Source: JAYZDF01 sp036337945
GTDB taxonomy: Bacteria > Myxococcota > Kuafuiibacteriia > Kuafuiibacteriales > Kuafuiibacteriaceae
Reading direction: 5' to 3'
Assembly (NCBI GenBank): GCA_036337945.1
Contig: JAYZDF010000010.1
Location: 1 to 64,000, forward strand
DNA: 64,000 bases
Of this stretch, positions 1 to 8,963 are shown piece by piece; position 1 is the stretch's first letter, and each line of letters opens with the position of its first letter. Both the position numbers and the translations under genes were made by a program. The notes beneath the pieces were generated by a model. It was given only the letters and a program-made list of their open reading frames with translations. It was not told the origin of the DNA and searched no databases.

Positions 1-1607
1 TTGTTGCAGAGCTGAACCACCGAAGTCGAAACGGCTCCACGAACAGTAGAGCGCGAAGCTTTACGCGAAGCTCGGAAGGTCTTGATGACCTTATTCGTTT
101 TCGCGTTGATCAGCTTGAGAGAAAGAGAAGTATTCACCACGTGGCTACCGGCCACTTTTCCGCGTTTTTGCGCTTTTACTTTGCCGTGGATCAAAACGTC
201 GAAATCGCCGGAAATCGCGAAATCTGAACCATCTTCATCCGAGTTGGCCTCAACCTGGTAACCTTTGTCAGTCAGTTTTTCCTCTAGACAGGCTTGCACA
301 TCAGATGCCGCTGTCCCGATAAGCGCAATGCCGATCGAAATAGAATCAGAAGCAGCGTCAAGTAATCTCGTTATTTCAGCGACATCATGAGGTGGAGGGA
401 TTCCGCGACCGCTTCGATCAATGATGCGTAAATCGGAATTAAGTGCTTCACGCTCCGCAAGGGCCGCCATAGCACCCTTTAGATATTGAAGTTTGCTGAG
501 ATTGTCGGAAGAACTCATTGCCTGGCTCAATTTAGAGCCTACTACGCGATCAATTTGCTCAATTTTATCTCGGAGCACTCTGGATGCTGGCGCACGCTCG
601 ATGACCGCAAGGGCATAAACAGTGCCTTTGCCACTGTCCCATCTTTTTAGGATTTGAGACATCGTGACAACTTTGTCAGTTGAAACCATAGAGTGTCTGG
701 ATACTTCTTGAGTTTCCTTCCAGTTCTCACCCGTCTTGGACGAAATCGTTTTTGATGCGCTTTCAAAGCTAGAGGAAACTGCCTGAATATTTGCCTTAAA
801 GATGCGCGCTAGCTCAGCTCGAGAATCATTGTCGGCAGAAGTCCGGTTGGGTCCGTCACCGACACCGCACAAATATTTCGCCTTGTCGCATTTTCCATCG
901 GTCCAAGCTGGACGCGGACCGCCAACTTTTGTGGCTTCTTCGGGAACGTCTGGTTTTTTCGCGGCCGGAGGCGGAACTAGTTTGTCTGCGGCTGGAGGAG
1001 CATCAGAACTACCTGACGGTGGTGTTGAGGGAGCAGAACGCTTCTTCGCAGCCGGTGGCGGCGCAGATTCTTTCTCCATATCATTCAAGATACGGCTGCC
1101 GTTCTCATCTACCCATTTCTTCATATCGCCGCCCAAACCTTTCGCGGCGAGTTGTCGGCTCTTTTCGAAGTTCAGAGTTACCAAAGAGAAATAGGCGTTT
1201 TGGGTAGGATCAAACCAAACTTCAGTGACCTCGGCTCCTTGGAGCAAGTTGGCAGAAAAAGTTTTGATCGCCTGCTCGACACTTTGTTCTTCGCTGGAAG
1301 CCGAAAAGTCGCCTGCTGTCGTAGATGCCGAGTAATCCTTCATCAAAGATGCTGAATACGTAGACATGATCTTGGAGATCTCGGCTCGAGCCCGGTTCCC
1401 AGCCGTCTTACGAGCAAGCTCGACATTACGGATTCCCATCACCATTCCCACGCCGTGTACACTGCCGTTTTTGACAACGGAGCCACGAGCAATCCAAGCG
1501 GGAGCATCGGGGTTCTTGGTCAAGCTGCTTTGCTTCGTCGTAGACGCGCAAGCGCCAAGCGCCATCGCGGTGATGAGTGTGAGCGGTAAATGTAGTTGGC
1601 GAAACAT
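1..1607 (-). CDS. Tandem LPP20-like lipoprotein, 3' end outside window
   Basis: Open reading frame of at least 535 residues that starts at ATG 1605-1607 and is still open at the left edge, so the C-terminus is missing. The N-terminus is a lipoprotein signal ending LGAC (Cys about 20). Two LPP20-like domains follow. The first (about residues 35-180) closely matches the protein at 8301-8882, including the STYSASLMKDYSAST segment. The second (about 235-420) matches the protein at 1806-2870 (PAWTDG, then GVGDG). A Pro/Ala/Lys linker joins them. The remainder matches the C-terminal half of the 1806-2870 protein (DVLIHGKVK, TFRASRK). It has an AGGAGA Shine-Dalgarno. The gene lies 198 nt downstream of its neighbour and may have its own promoter. 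The family has no settled biochemical function, although LPP20 of Helicobacter is an outer-membrane lipoprotein. Domain assignment is from recognised sequence similarity and the function is not known. Confidence 0.85.
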   Translation of the reverse strand, partial: MFRQLHLPLTLITAMALGACASTTKQSSLTKNPDAPAWIARGSVVKNGSVHGVGMVMGIRNVELARKTAGNRARAEISKIMSTYSASLMKDYSASTTAGDFSASSEEQSVEQAIKTFSANLLQGAEVTEVWFDPTQNAYFSLVTLNFEKSRQLAAKGLGGDMKKWVDENGSRILNDMEKESAPPPAAKKRSAPSTPPSGSSDAPPAADKLVPPPAAKKPDVPEEATKVGGPRPAWTDGKCDKAKYLCGVGDGPNRTSADNDSRAELARIFKANIQAVSSSFESASKTISSKTGENWKETQEVSRHSMVSTDKVVTMSQILKRWDSGKGTVYALAVIERAPASRVLRDKIEQIDRVVGSKLSQAMSSSDNLSKLQYLKGAMAALAEREALNSDLRIIDRSGRGIPPPHDVAEITRLLDAASDSISIGIALIGTAASDVQACLEEKLTDKGYQVEANSDEDGSDFAISGDFDVLIHGKVKAQKRGKVAGSHVVNTSLSLKLINAKTNKVIKTFRASRKASRSTVRGAVSTSVVQLCN

Positions 1608-1805
1608 TAATAATCTCCTGTTGAGTCAGTTCTCACGACTATTTGACAGCTTATGCACTCAATTGACACCCCCATCAAAGAATGTGTCCGCCGTTACACT
1701 TTCAGGGACCGTAGAAATCGTTACTGTCCCACAAAAGAACCATAGTCAGCTTGATGTAGAGGGTTAATATGCTCGAATGAGACTCAAATCAATGCGCAAT
1801 CAGAC

Positions 1806-2870
1806 CTAGCGCTTGAAATATTTATCGATGGCTTTGACGATCTTCGACACGTTCTTTTTACATATCTTGTGCGCCGCCAGAGCTGCGGAAGCCTTGATAG
1901 ACCTTCGGCCTTCTTTTCGCGTACCTCGGAAGGTCTTCAGGACTTTCTTGGTTTTACCGTTGATGAGTCTCAAAGTCAGTGAAGTTCGAACCAGTTTGCT
2001 CCCAGCGACTTCTCCTGCCTTCTCTGAGCGAAGTTTGCCCTTCAGGATTACATCGTAGCCACCCATGAGCTTGTCGTCCGCTTCAGCGTCCTCATCTTCG
2101 CCTTCATCCTCGTCATCCACGCGAAGCTCAGAAATCTCGTATCCTTTGTCTCCAAGTTTCTCCATGATGCAGTCACGAACACGCTCGGCTCCACTGCCGT
2201 CAACAATCACGCCGAGCTTCAAATCACCACTCGCTTCATCAAACTTCGCAGCAAGCTCACCAAGACCGATGGGTGCTCGAATACCTCGCCCGTCTTTGTC
2301 ACAAACTCTGAGCATAGCATTTTTTGCTTCTCGCTCATCCATGATGTTCATGGCTTTACCGTAAGAGCGGAAGGCTTTTACCTTATCTCCTCCGGACGCA
2401 GCTTGGACCAAACTGTTGATCTTTGCGTCGAAAGTTTGAATCTCAGACGTAAGCGAGCGAACGCATTGTCCTCGCTCAAGTAAAGCTAAACTATAATGCA
2501 GACCATTATCTGTGGCTCTCGCTTCGATACGAACGCCCGATAGGGTTTTTTGGGTCGTCACTTGGTTGAATCGCTCAACCTGTTGCACTTCTATAGAGAC
2601 GCCCTTCCCGGAGCTGTTCACCACGGACGCTGACTTTTGGAAATCTGTGAAGACTGATTGCACCTTAGATTCAAAAACTCTCGCAACTTCTGCGCGAGCT
2701 TCGTTATCAGCAACATCCGCGGAGCTTCCTGTGCCTACTCCAATCACAAATTCCTTATTTGTAAATCTTGAGTCGCGTCCGTCCACCCAGGCTGGAGGCG
2801 CTGCGACTGCTGTAGACGCGGTGAAAGCGAATAAGGATAGCGTTATCGTGAGTTGATTCGTCTTAGACAC
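1806..2870 (-). CDS. LPP20-like exported protein
   Basis: 354 residues with a Sec signal peptide cleaved after about AVA and no lipobox, so it is probably periplasmic. The N-terminal LPP20-like domain has the pattern PAWVDG, then GVGTGSSADVADNEARAEVARVF. The C-terminal half carries a very acidic loop (about residues 250-265) before a beta-rich region (GGYDVILKGKL) shared with the tandem protein at the left edge. It is probably cotranscribed with the COG3014-like gene 12 nt upstream. The exact role is unknown. Co-occurrence with LpoB-like and COG3014-like lipoproteins suggests an outer-membrane or cell-wall role. Confidence 0.8.
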   Translation of the reverse strand: MSKTNQLTITLSLFAFTASTAVAAPPAWVDGRDSRFTNKEFVIGVGTGSSADVADNEARAEVARVFESKVQSVFTDFQKSASVVNSSGKGVSIEVQQVERFNQVTTQKTLSGVRIEARATDNGLHYSLALLERGQCVRSLTSEIQTFDAKINSLVQAASGGDKVKAFRSYGKAMNIMDEREAKNAMLRVCDKDGRGIRAPIGLGELAAKFDEASGDLKLGVIVDGSGAERVRDCIMEKLGDKGYEISELRVDDEDEGEDEDAEADDKLMGGYDVILKGKLRSEKAGEVAGSKLVRTSLTLRLINGKTKKVLKTFRGTRKEGRRSIKASAALAAHKICKKNVSKIVKAIDKYFKR

Positions 2871-2882
2871 TACTCACCTCGA

Positions 2883-4277
2883 TTATTGCAACGATCGTAC
2901 GCTAACGATATTCCGCTCACCAGGCTTGACTGTGATTTGAATCGTATCAGTACGACCAATCTGCATGTTGTTCCCGCCGTGATAGGTCACCAGAAGGGTG
3001 TGCTGTCCAGCCGGGAGCCATAGTCGCGCGATGCCAACATTAGCAGGCAAGGTACTCCAAGAACGCAAGTCAGCCGCTTCAGTCGCTGCCGACGCAACAT
3101 TACCAACAAGCCCGACAACACTACCAAGTAAACCTCCGCCAGCCTTTTTCGCAACGGCCTGTGCTCCTTTCGTTGCAGCGTACTTTACGATGGCACGTGC
3201 GACCGCTCGGGCTTTGATTGCTGGAAGTTTCTTAGAGAAATTTTTCACAGCAATTTGAGTAATGGGTTCAGCAAGCTCGGTCATAGCACTGGCGTTACCA
3301 GCCGTAACTTTAGCGTAAGCAACTCGGCTCCTACGGGCTCGAACTTGAGGTACAGCCATTGACATCATGTATCCATCAGGCATGCGAGCGTTGAACTTGA
3401 GTTGTCTTTTCGCAGGAGATTCACCGCTACCATGAAAGAGGATAACTTCACCCATACCATTTTGGAGGTTCTTTAGACTCTGTCCCGTCACGCCCATTCC
3501 GGCAAATGATTGGGCTTCGCCTGCTCGGCCGAGTGCAGTAGCTACGCGAACAATATCTTCGGCCAGGAATCCGGGCGCAGAGGCTCCAAATCGTCCTGCG
3601 TACTGCTCGTTGTATACACGATAGGCATCCTTATAAAGGCTCAGCGCATCTTGAAGAGATTCACCGTCACCTTTCATCCCTTCGATTTCTCGGTATAGAC
3701 CAACCAACCAGAGCATAAAGGCGTCTTGCGTATAGACGGTTCCACACTTGTCGGGGCTGACACCCTTTGGACACCCTTCTTTTTCATAATAAACCTTCAT
3801 CTTTTGAAGCTCTCGATCGGCAGCTCGAGCTTCGACCTGAGCGTCTTGATAGTTGCCTTGAATGGCGTGGTTTAAGGATGTGTAAAGGTAGACAAGAACT
3901 TTTTCGTAATCCTCACCCGGGTAAGATTGTGCGGTTTCATTGACTAAAAACTTCGAAGCTTCGGCCGATATGGATTTTGTCCACAAGTCCTGCATCGCTT
4001 TTTCCGCGGCCACAAAATTCTTCATAGAAGCGTCTGTCTGAAGAGCGTAGTGCTGCAGAGTCCCCATATTTAGCCAATACATGATGCGATCTTTTTCACC
4101 GTAGACAGTCTTTTTCGCAGCGGTCATCTGGGCGACTGCGCCCTTCCAATTTCCTCGCATCATGTTGGGACGCATTTGCCGATAATGACGATTGAGGTCC
4201 TGGTGACCGCAGGCCATTGTCATCAATGCCGCGCAAAACAAGCCCAAACGTGTCGTGTGTTTCAAATATTTGTTCAT
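2883..4277 (-). CDS. COG3014-like lipoprotein
   Basis: 464 residues. The lipoprotein signal ends MTMAC (Cys about 23). The body is helical and TPR-like (NMGTLQHYALQTDASMKNF, VYLYTSLNHAIQGNYQDA), which is typical of the uncharacterised COG3014 lipoproteins. These are often encoded next to LpoB-like and LPP20-like genes, as seen here. A long Ala/Lys-rich helix (about 330-400) precedes a C-terminal beta segment (LPAGQHTLLVTYHGG). It lies between the LpoB-like gene (86 nt upstream) and the LPP20-like gene (12 nt downstream). The family call rests on remembered organisation and lengths. Function is unknown. Confidence 0.75.
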   Translation of the reverse strand: MNKYLKHTTRLGLFCAALMTMACGHQDLNRHYRQMRPNMMRGNWKGAVAQMTAAKKTVYGEKDRIMYWLNMGTLQHYALQTDASMKNFVAAEKAMQDLWTKSISAEASKFLVNETAQSYPGEDYEKVLVYLYTSLNHAIQGNYQDAQVEARAADRELQKMKVYYEKEGCPKGVSPDKCGTVYTQDAFMLWLVGLYREIEGMKGDGESLQDALSLYKDAYRVYNEQYAGRFGASAPGFLAEDIVRVATALGRAGEAQSFAGMGVTGQSLKNLQNGMGEVILFHGSGESPAKRQLKFNARMPDGYMMSMAVPQVRARRSRVAYAKVTAGNASAMTELAEPITQIAVKNFSKKLPAIKARAVARAIVKYAATKGAQAVAKKAGGGLLGSVVGLVGNVASAATEAADLRSWSTLPANVGIARLWLPAGQHTLLVTYHGGNNMQIGRTDTIQITVKPGERNIVSVRSLQ

Positions 4278-4363
4278 TTTCCCTTCCCCTTAAAGCAGAA
4301 AACGCCGAGAAGAGTTCCCCTCGACGCTTCTTTTGAACGCTCGTCTGTCGTGCGTCCTCGAAA

Positions 4364-4990
4364 TTACCAGGTCGTTCCGGACTGATTGATGACTTTACGA
4401 ATCATCTTTTCGCCAATCCAGATCTTCTCGTTGGTCTCCACATTCACGAGCTCCATGTTTACCATGTACGCGCGAACAGACCTTCCACCGCCGTCGGTTT
4501 CGTTCTGAGAGTTAACAATCGTTTGTAAAGTAAAGTCGGCACCGATCTCGTTGCCTTGGCTCTTTACAGTGTCGTCGCTGGCGTTTTTGGCCTGACGAGC
4601 TCGTTCAACCAAGTTGACATTGTCTTGGCCCCAAGAAGCAACAACCCGCACTCGACCTGAATTCAAAAGTTCACGCTCAAGTCGTTTCGAGAAATACTGG
4701 GTGTTGACGTTTCGATCGTCCGTTCGCTTCAGAACACCCATCAATTTTACGACAGGTTTCGCACCCTCATTTTGTGCTTGGAAGTCAGAAGCCCAAGGTC
4801 GCATCAAACAGTCTTTGATCATTTCCTGAGATACCAGGTTGGCATCAATGTCATTCCAGTAACCGGACAAATCGCCGCCTTGCATGCTCCCAGCAGAGGT
4901 GCGAGTAACCCTTCTTGGTCCGCAGCCGGCTAATAATGCCATGGCCAGCACAGAGGTTGATAGAACTAGTGTGGTACGTCTAAATTTCAT
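4364..4990 (-). CDS. LpoB-like penicillin-binding-protein activator lipoprotein
   Basis: 208 residues with lipobox LLAGC (Cys 23). The mature part shows the LpoB/YcfM pattern: DLSGYWNDIDANLVSQEMI, then a PVVKLMGVLKRTDD beta strand, RELLNSGRVRVV and a C-terminal VNVETNEKIWIGEK. In enterobacteria LpoB spans the periplasm from the outer membrane and activates PBP1B. No PBP gene is in this window, so the partner is unknown. It sits inside the envelope lipoprotein cluster. The family call is fairly secure, but a PBP-activating function here is inference. Confidence 0.85.
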   Translation of the reverse strand: MKFRRTTLVLSTSVLAMALLAGCGPRRVTRTSAGSMQGGDLSGYWNDIDANLVSQEMIKDCLMRPWASDFQAQNEGAKPVVKLMGVLKRTDDRNVNTQYFSKRLERELLNSGRVRVVASWGQDNVNLVERARQAKNASDDTVKSQGNEIGADFTLQTIVNSQNETDGGGRSVRAYMVNMELVNVETNEKIWIGEKMIRKVINQSGTTW

Positions 4991-5096
4991 AGTTTCTCCT
5001 GTCGTACGGGACGACGCTCAGATACGCCCCAGTTATCATGTGACTTGGCCCAATACAAGTAAGCCCCCGCTATACTCTGGACCTAAATCTATTCGG

Positions 5097-6284
5097 TCAA
5101 ATTCGTGTCTCAAACTTCAGTTTTCCCCAGCTAGAACCCGTCATTGCGGAAATGATCTTGAATTCTGCTCGTCTGCGGCCCGGGTCACCAATAAACTTAC
5201 CTTGAACTACAAAATCCACACCCAGCTTATGAAGGCGCTTGAGATTCTTTTTCTTTTTTTTGCCACGCCCAAGGTCATTCAAAATGATTTCCACCTGGTC
5301 CGATGATTTTCCGATGAATTGCTCTGATTCTTCTAAAGATTCAAGAAGCTTCTCTTTGAACATCTTCACCAAGGCTTCATTATCTTCGGCTTCGTCTGCC
5401 AAGTTTCCGACTGCGATTCGGTACTTATAGCCAGCATTGGAAACTCGAGCACCAAGGCCAAAATCTCCACGCTTTCGTTTGGATTTGTCTTTTTCTTTGA
5501 TCCACTTCGCGACAAAACCGCTGCCCATTTCGTCAGGTTCAATGACATACACAACACCAATAGGCTTATCATTGGCCCCAACGCCCTCTTCAAATACTTG
5601 GAGCGGCATACCTGGCTTAGGTTTTCCACGTCGAAGTTTCACATGAAGCTTTCGTCCATCGAGTTCCTCGTCGATTTCTCCTTCATAGCGCCAGATACCA
5701 AGTCTCTTCAGTGCGCTGAGACACCGGTCAGCCGTATCATAAAATTGCCGTGAATCAATATTGAGGAACTTCTCGTGCGTTTTTTCGGTGCGTCCCTCTC
5801 CGGTGATCAAAGCCAACATCCGTTGCGCAGAGGAACGAATAGCTAAACGAAATTTTCGACGATTACGGAAGTCTACGTCGTCGGCAAGGATAACTTCGGC
5901 GGTCTTAACATTAGTCAGCTGAGTCGTCATCGTAAATGAATCACCCACGAAGGTAAGCTTTCCCGACAAAAGGTAATCGGCTTTGAGTAGTTTGCCTAGT
6001 TCTTGCGTTTGAGCTTTAGATTTAGACCGTCGTTTTTGGTAACGCGCCTTGCGCATCGCTCGCTGCAAAGCGCGCTCATCAACAACTGAGACTTTTCCGG
6101 AATTTACGAATTGCGTAATGAAGGTCGGCTGGACATTTCGCCCCATGGAACCAAGGTTTCCTCGATTTGGTGAAGCAAAAGGTAGGACCGCGATGACAGG
6201 CTTGGCAGCATCGGCGGGGGGTGAGGAAAAAAGCGAAACCCAAATTATACTGAGAACGAGTCCCAGAGGGTGCAACTTTACCAA
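5097..6284 (-). CDS. Periplasmic protein with two CsgG/FlgT-like domains
   Basis: 395 residues. The Sec signal ends about ADA (residue 26). The first module, PVIAVLPFASPNRG, SGKVSVVDERALQRAM and ADYLLSGKLT (about 28-150), has the CsgG/LpoB/FlgT-M layout. A second, weaker copy lies at about 285-395 (YRIAVGNLADEAEDN, KLGVDFVVQGKFI). Both are strongly basic between the conserved strands (RKARYQKRRSKSK, GRGKKKKKN). The gene overlaps the end of the upstream protease gene by 7 nt, indicating cotranscription. The fold suggests an outer-membrane-associated scaffold, and the exact role is unknown. Confidence 0.7.
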   Translation of the reverse strand: MVKLHPLGLVLSIIWVSLFSSPPADAAKPVIAVLPFASPNRGNLGSMGRNVQPTFITQFVNSGKVSVVDERALQRAMRKARYQKRRSKSKAQTQELGKLLKADYLLSGKLTFVGDSFTMTTQLTNVKTAEVILADDVDFRNRRKFRLAIRSSAQRMLALITGEGRTEKTHEKFLNIDSRQFYDTADRCLSALKRLGIWRYEGEIDEELDGRKLHVKLRRGKPKPGMPLQVFEEGVGANDKPIGVVYVIEPDEMGSGFVAKWIKEKDKSKRKRGDFGLGARVSNAGYKYRIAVGNLADEAEDNEALVKMFKEKLLESLEESEQFIGKSSDQVEIILNDLGRGKKKKKNLKRLHKLGVDFVVQGKFIGDPGRRRAEFKIISAMTGSSWGKLKFETRI

Positions 6285-7510
6285 AGTCCCATTCCTCGAG
6301 ATTTTTTCTTCTTCTGACCGTTCTTACGACGAATCTTATCGCTCATTTCTTCCATCATATTCTCAAGTGCTTTGATCTCTTTGATGCGCTTTCGAACGAA
6401 TGGATCCAGCTTGTAAGGTCGACGTTTCGTAAGAATTTTTGCTTTCTTTTCTAGTTTCGGTGCCGCCTTCTTGGCCTTCGCTTTTTGTTTAGCTACACGG
6501 CGCTTAGGGACACTGCGACCACTCGATACCGTGATCGTCTCTTGCCCGCTGACGGAACCTTCCCATTCCGGATCACTTGCCACTTCTTCGCCCTCTTCGG
6601 GCTCATGCACTGCAATCGTGATCTTTCCGTCTGAACTTTTGAGAGTTTCCTTCGGTTCTTTTGGTTTCGCAACCGGTGCAGGTTTTGCAGCCGGTGCAGC
6701 TTTCTTTTCAGCCGCAGGAGCAACTGCAACCGCAGTCTGACCTTGAGTCGAAGCATTCCTCGGCTTTACGTAAGCAAGTGACATCAAATCGCGACGTTTC
6801 ATCCACTCGACTGGAACAGAGCTTTTCAAACTGAAATTGATATCAGTGATCGCAAGTCCATCAGCGGCTCGGCGAGAAATACACGTATTGATACCAATCA
6901 TTTGACCGAAGGCATTGAGCAGCGGGCCACCAGAATTACCGCGGTTAATTGAGGCCTCAGTTTGGAATACGTTCTTTCCTTTCACGCCTTGAAAATCAGC
7001 AACGACAGAAGAAATGACGCCAGTTGTCAGCGTCCATAAACCTGCTGTTTCAGGGTGCCCAATAGCGACAACAGGCTCACCGATTTCGACTTCGTCTGGA
7101 TCGACAAAATTGATGACAGTAAGATCTTTCGGGGGCGACTTCATTTTCAGCAAAGCCAAGTCTAAATCATGATCAATATCGATCAATTTCGCCTCAAAGC
7201 GGTGCTTGAGGTCTGCACGCATAGAGCCACGAAGCTTGTCTGGTTTAAGATAAACAAATAGGCGTTTGAATGGACGTCCTTCTTTTGCCACGACGTGAGC
7301 GTTAGTAATTATCTGGCCGTCTTTGGTGATGATCGAACCCGTTCCTGCACTTCCTTGAGCCGAACCATCCGTTCCGAATACCAAGACGACACCTTTGGCA
7401 GTAGATTTGTAAATTTGGCGAGGTGACATTCCTTCCGCGAAGGCGCTCGACGCTGCTAGCGAGAGCGTCATTGCTCCGCAGAGTACAATTGGTAACTTAG
7501 AAAAATACAT
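6278..7510 (-). CDS. Trypsin-like S1C serine protease, secreted, no PDZ
   Basis: 410 residues with a Sec signal (AFA, about residue 25). The chymotrypsin-fold catalytic triad is intact: His 72 (ITNAHVV), Asp 117 (DHDLDLALL) and Ser 193 (GNSGGP). The HtrA/DegP-type core ends near residue 245. In place of a PDZ domain there is a long Ala/Pro/Lys-rich, then Lys/Arg-rich tail (about 255-410), which suggests binding to an acidic surface or to peptidoglycan. It is cotranscribed with the LPP20-like gene 26 nt upstream and the CsgG-like gene it overlaps. A periplasmic protease is likely. Substrates are unknown. Confidence 0.9.
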   Translation of the reverse strand: MYFSKLPIVLCGAMTLSLAASSAFAEGMSPRQIYKSTAKGVVLVFGTDGSAQGSAGTGSIITKDGQIITNAHVVAKEGRPFKRLFVYLKPDKLRGSMRADLKHRFEAKLIDIDHDLDLALLKMKSPPKDLTVINFVDPDEVEIGEPVVAIGHPETAGLWTLTTGVISSVVADFQGVKGKNVFQTEASINRGNSGGPLLNAFGQMIGINTCISRRAADGLAITDINFSLKSSVPVEWMKRRDLMSLAYVKPRNASTQGQTAVAVAPAAEKKAAPAAKPAPVAKPKEPKETLKSSDGKITIAVHEPEEGEEVASDPEWEGSVSGQETITVSSGRSVPKRRVAKQKAKAKKAAPKLEKKAKILTKRRPYKLDPFVRKRIKEIKALENMMEEMSDKIRRKNGQKKKKSRGMGLW

Positions 7511-7536
7511 TGCTTAAACCTCGTAATTCATGACGC

Positions 7537-8169
7537 CTAACGCGCTTCCATCGCCTCAAGTTCGTCAAAAGCTTTGCGAGCATTTTCTTTAACCCGCTGA
7601 ATCCGCTTTTCCCGATCAGGACTTTCCTGAGTCGTTGCGGCAGCTTCAAGCTTCTCAGCAAACTCTTTCATCGATGCATCCTTCGGCATGCATGCCAAAG
7701 CGTAAGTCATTCCATCTCGGTCAACGACTCCATGCTCATCGAACCAAATTTCGCTCACTTGGGCCCCGGACAGAACAACATCACTGATACTGCCAACTAT
7801 CTGCTGGATAGATACCTCATCCGTGAATCCTCCACCGTGACTGTTGACCTCATCATACATAACCGTACTGATTTTTACTTGAACCGTACGTGCTAATTCA
7901 TTGCGCGCCGCTTCGCTGGCGTTCCGACGTCCATCATCTCGATAAAAGGTCGGGTCTACCGCTCCCACCGCACACACTTTGTCTTTGATTGAGGGTGTCT
8001 TCATGACCCACTTCGGAGCTTTTTTAGCTGGACCTTTCTTCTTCGCGGGAAGAATATGGGGATTCCGGTGCGCCGCTTGGCGAGGTCCACTGCATGCACC
8101 ACACAAAGCGAAGACGAATCCCAGCGCTACGTATTCAAAACGTAATCCAAAGCACATTTGACGAGTCAC
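7537..8169 (-). CDS. LPP20-like lipoprotein
   Basis: About 210 residues. The frame is open from 8187, with possible starts GTG 8187, GTG 8169 and ATG 8157. I prefer 8169 because an AGGGA sits about 7 nt upstream and the leader then has basic residues before the hydrophobic stretch ending LCGAC. The mature domain has PKWVMKTPSIKDKVCAVGAV and ASEAARNELARTVQVKI, the LPP20-like pattern, and a coiled-coil-like Glu/Lys/Arg C-terminus. It lies 26 nt before the protease gene and 113 nt after another LPP20 gene, in the same direction. Function unknown. Confidence 0.75.
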   Translation of the reverse strand: MTRQMCFGLRFEYVALGFVFALCGACSGPRQAAHRNPHILPAKKKGPAKKAPKWVMKTPSIKDKVCAVGAVDPTFYRDDGRRNASEAARNELARTVQVKISTVMYDEVNSHGGGFTDEVSIQQIVGSISDVVLSGAQVSEIWFDEHGVVDRDGMTYALACMPKDASMKEFAEKLEAAATTQESPDREKRIQRVKENARKAFDELEAMEAR

Positions 8170-8187
8170 AATTATGTCCCTAATCAC

Positions 8188-8300
8188 ACAACCGGCCGTC
8201 GATTTTACATCACGTCAAAAGACTAGTTTGAGGCTGACGCACCCTAAAAAAGATGCGCCAACCTCATCCAACAATCGTCGGCTAGTTAAGCGACCAATTT
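8188..8300 (-). other. Structured spacer between two LPP20-like genes
   Basis: It contains two inverted repeats. A 7-bp stem (8292-8298 with 8303-8309) overlaps the stop codon of the upstream gene. A longer imperfect stem pairs TGAGG...GCGCA with TGCG...CCTCA, including two G-U pairs. Neither is followed by a clear T-run on the minus strand, so attenuation or mRNA processing is more likely than simple termination. This is read directly from the sequence and is untested. Confidence 0.4.
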
Positions 8301-8882
8301 TTATTGGTCGGAGTTCTTAGCTTCTTCGGCGGACAGGTCTGCAAATGATTTTGCAGCCGCACGTTTTACAGCTTCTTTTACTTTCGCATTGAGCTCTTTC
8401 GCTTTGTCAATTTGGTCCATGAAACCATTGATGTCCAATCGAGCGAGAGCATAGATTGTGCCGTCTGCTGGGTGAATCCAGTGATCGACAATCTCAACAC
8501 CGTTCAGCGTGTTCGCAGAAAAGGTCTTGATCGCTTGCTCAACGTGCTGTTCTTCGCTTGATGCGCTGAAGTCACCTGACGTCGTAGATGCCGAGTAATC
8601 CTTCATCAGCGAAGCGCTGTACGTAGAAAAAGTCTTTGAAATTTCGGCGCGAGCGCGGTTGTCCGCGGTGCTTCGAGCCAGTGAGTGGTTACGAATACCA
8701 GAAGCAGAACCTACTCCGTAGAATACTTTCTTTTCGCCACCAAAAGCACCTGAGCCTTTGTTGACCCAGTCTGGATAATTAACAGCGGCCGTATTGGGCT
8801 GAATTTGTTGTGGTGCACTTCCACCACACGCCATCAGCGCCATAGGTACTGTAAAGGTAATTGCAGTCATTAAACGATTCAT
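8301..8882 (-). CDS. LPP20-like lipoprotein, first gene of cluster
   Basis: 193 residues with lipobox LMAC (Cys 19). The LPP20-like domain has YPDWVNKGSG, FYGVGSASGIRN, NRARAEISKTFSTY and FSASSEEQ. It is nearly superimposable on the first domain of the tandem protein at 1-1607, including a 28-nt identical DNA stretch (8581-8608 against 1318-1345). An AGGAGA Shine-Dalgarno precedes ATG. The gene is directly downstream of the promoter at 8935-8963 and so probably leads the cluster. The family acts at the outer membrane. Precise function unknown. Confidence 0.85.
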   Translation of the reverse strand: MNRLMTAITFTVPMALMACGGSAPQQIQPNTAAVNYPDWVNKGSGAFGGEKKVFYGVGSASGIRNHSLARSTADNRARAEISKTFSTYSASLMKDYSASTTSGDFSASSEEQHVEQAIKTFSANTLNGVEIVDHWIHPADGTIYALARLDINGFMDQIDKAKELNAKVKEAVKRAAAKSFADLSAEEAKNSDQ

Positions 8883-8934
8883 TGATTATCTCCTTGCATT
8901 AACTAGTCGGGATCGCTTTGGGAAACCCCGGGAG

Positions 8935-8963
8935 GTTCTAAGTTCGACCAGACTTAGAGTCAA
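8935..8963 (-). promoter_or_regulatory. Sigma70-type promoter for envelope lipoprotein cluster
   Basis: On the minus strand a TTGACT -35 box (8958-8963), a 17-nt spacer and a TAGAAC -10 box (8935-8940) lie about 50 nt before the first LPP20-like start codon. The rest of the 8883-9095 spacer shows no gene and separates divergent units. Confidence 0.6.

Noticed and set aside
802..1767. Plus-strand frames over the left-edge gene
   Set aside because: They lie antisense to the long minus-strand lipoprotein frame, which has a clear signal, domain pattern and ribosome binding site.
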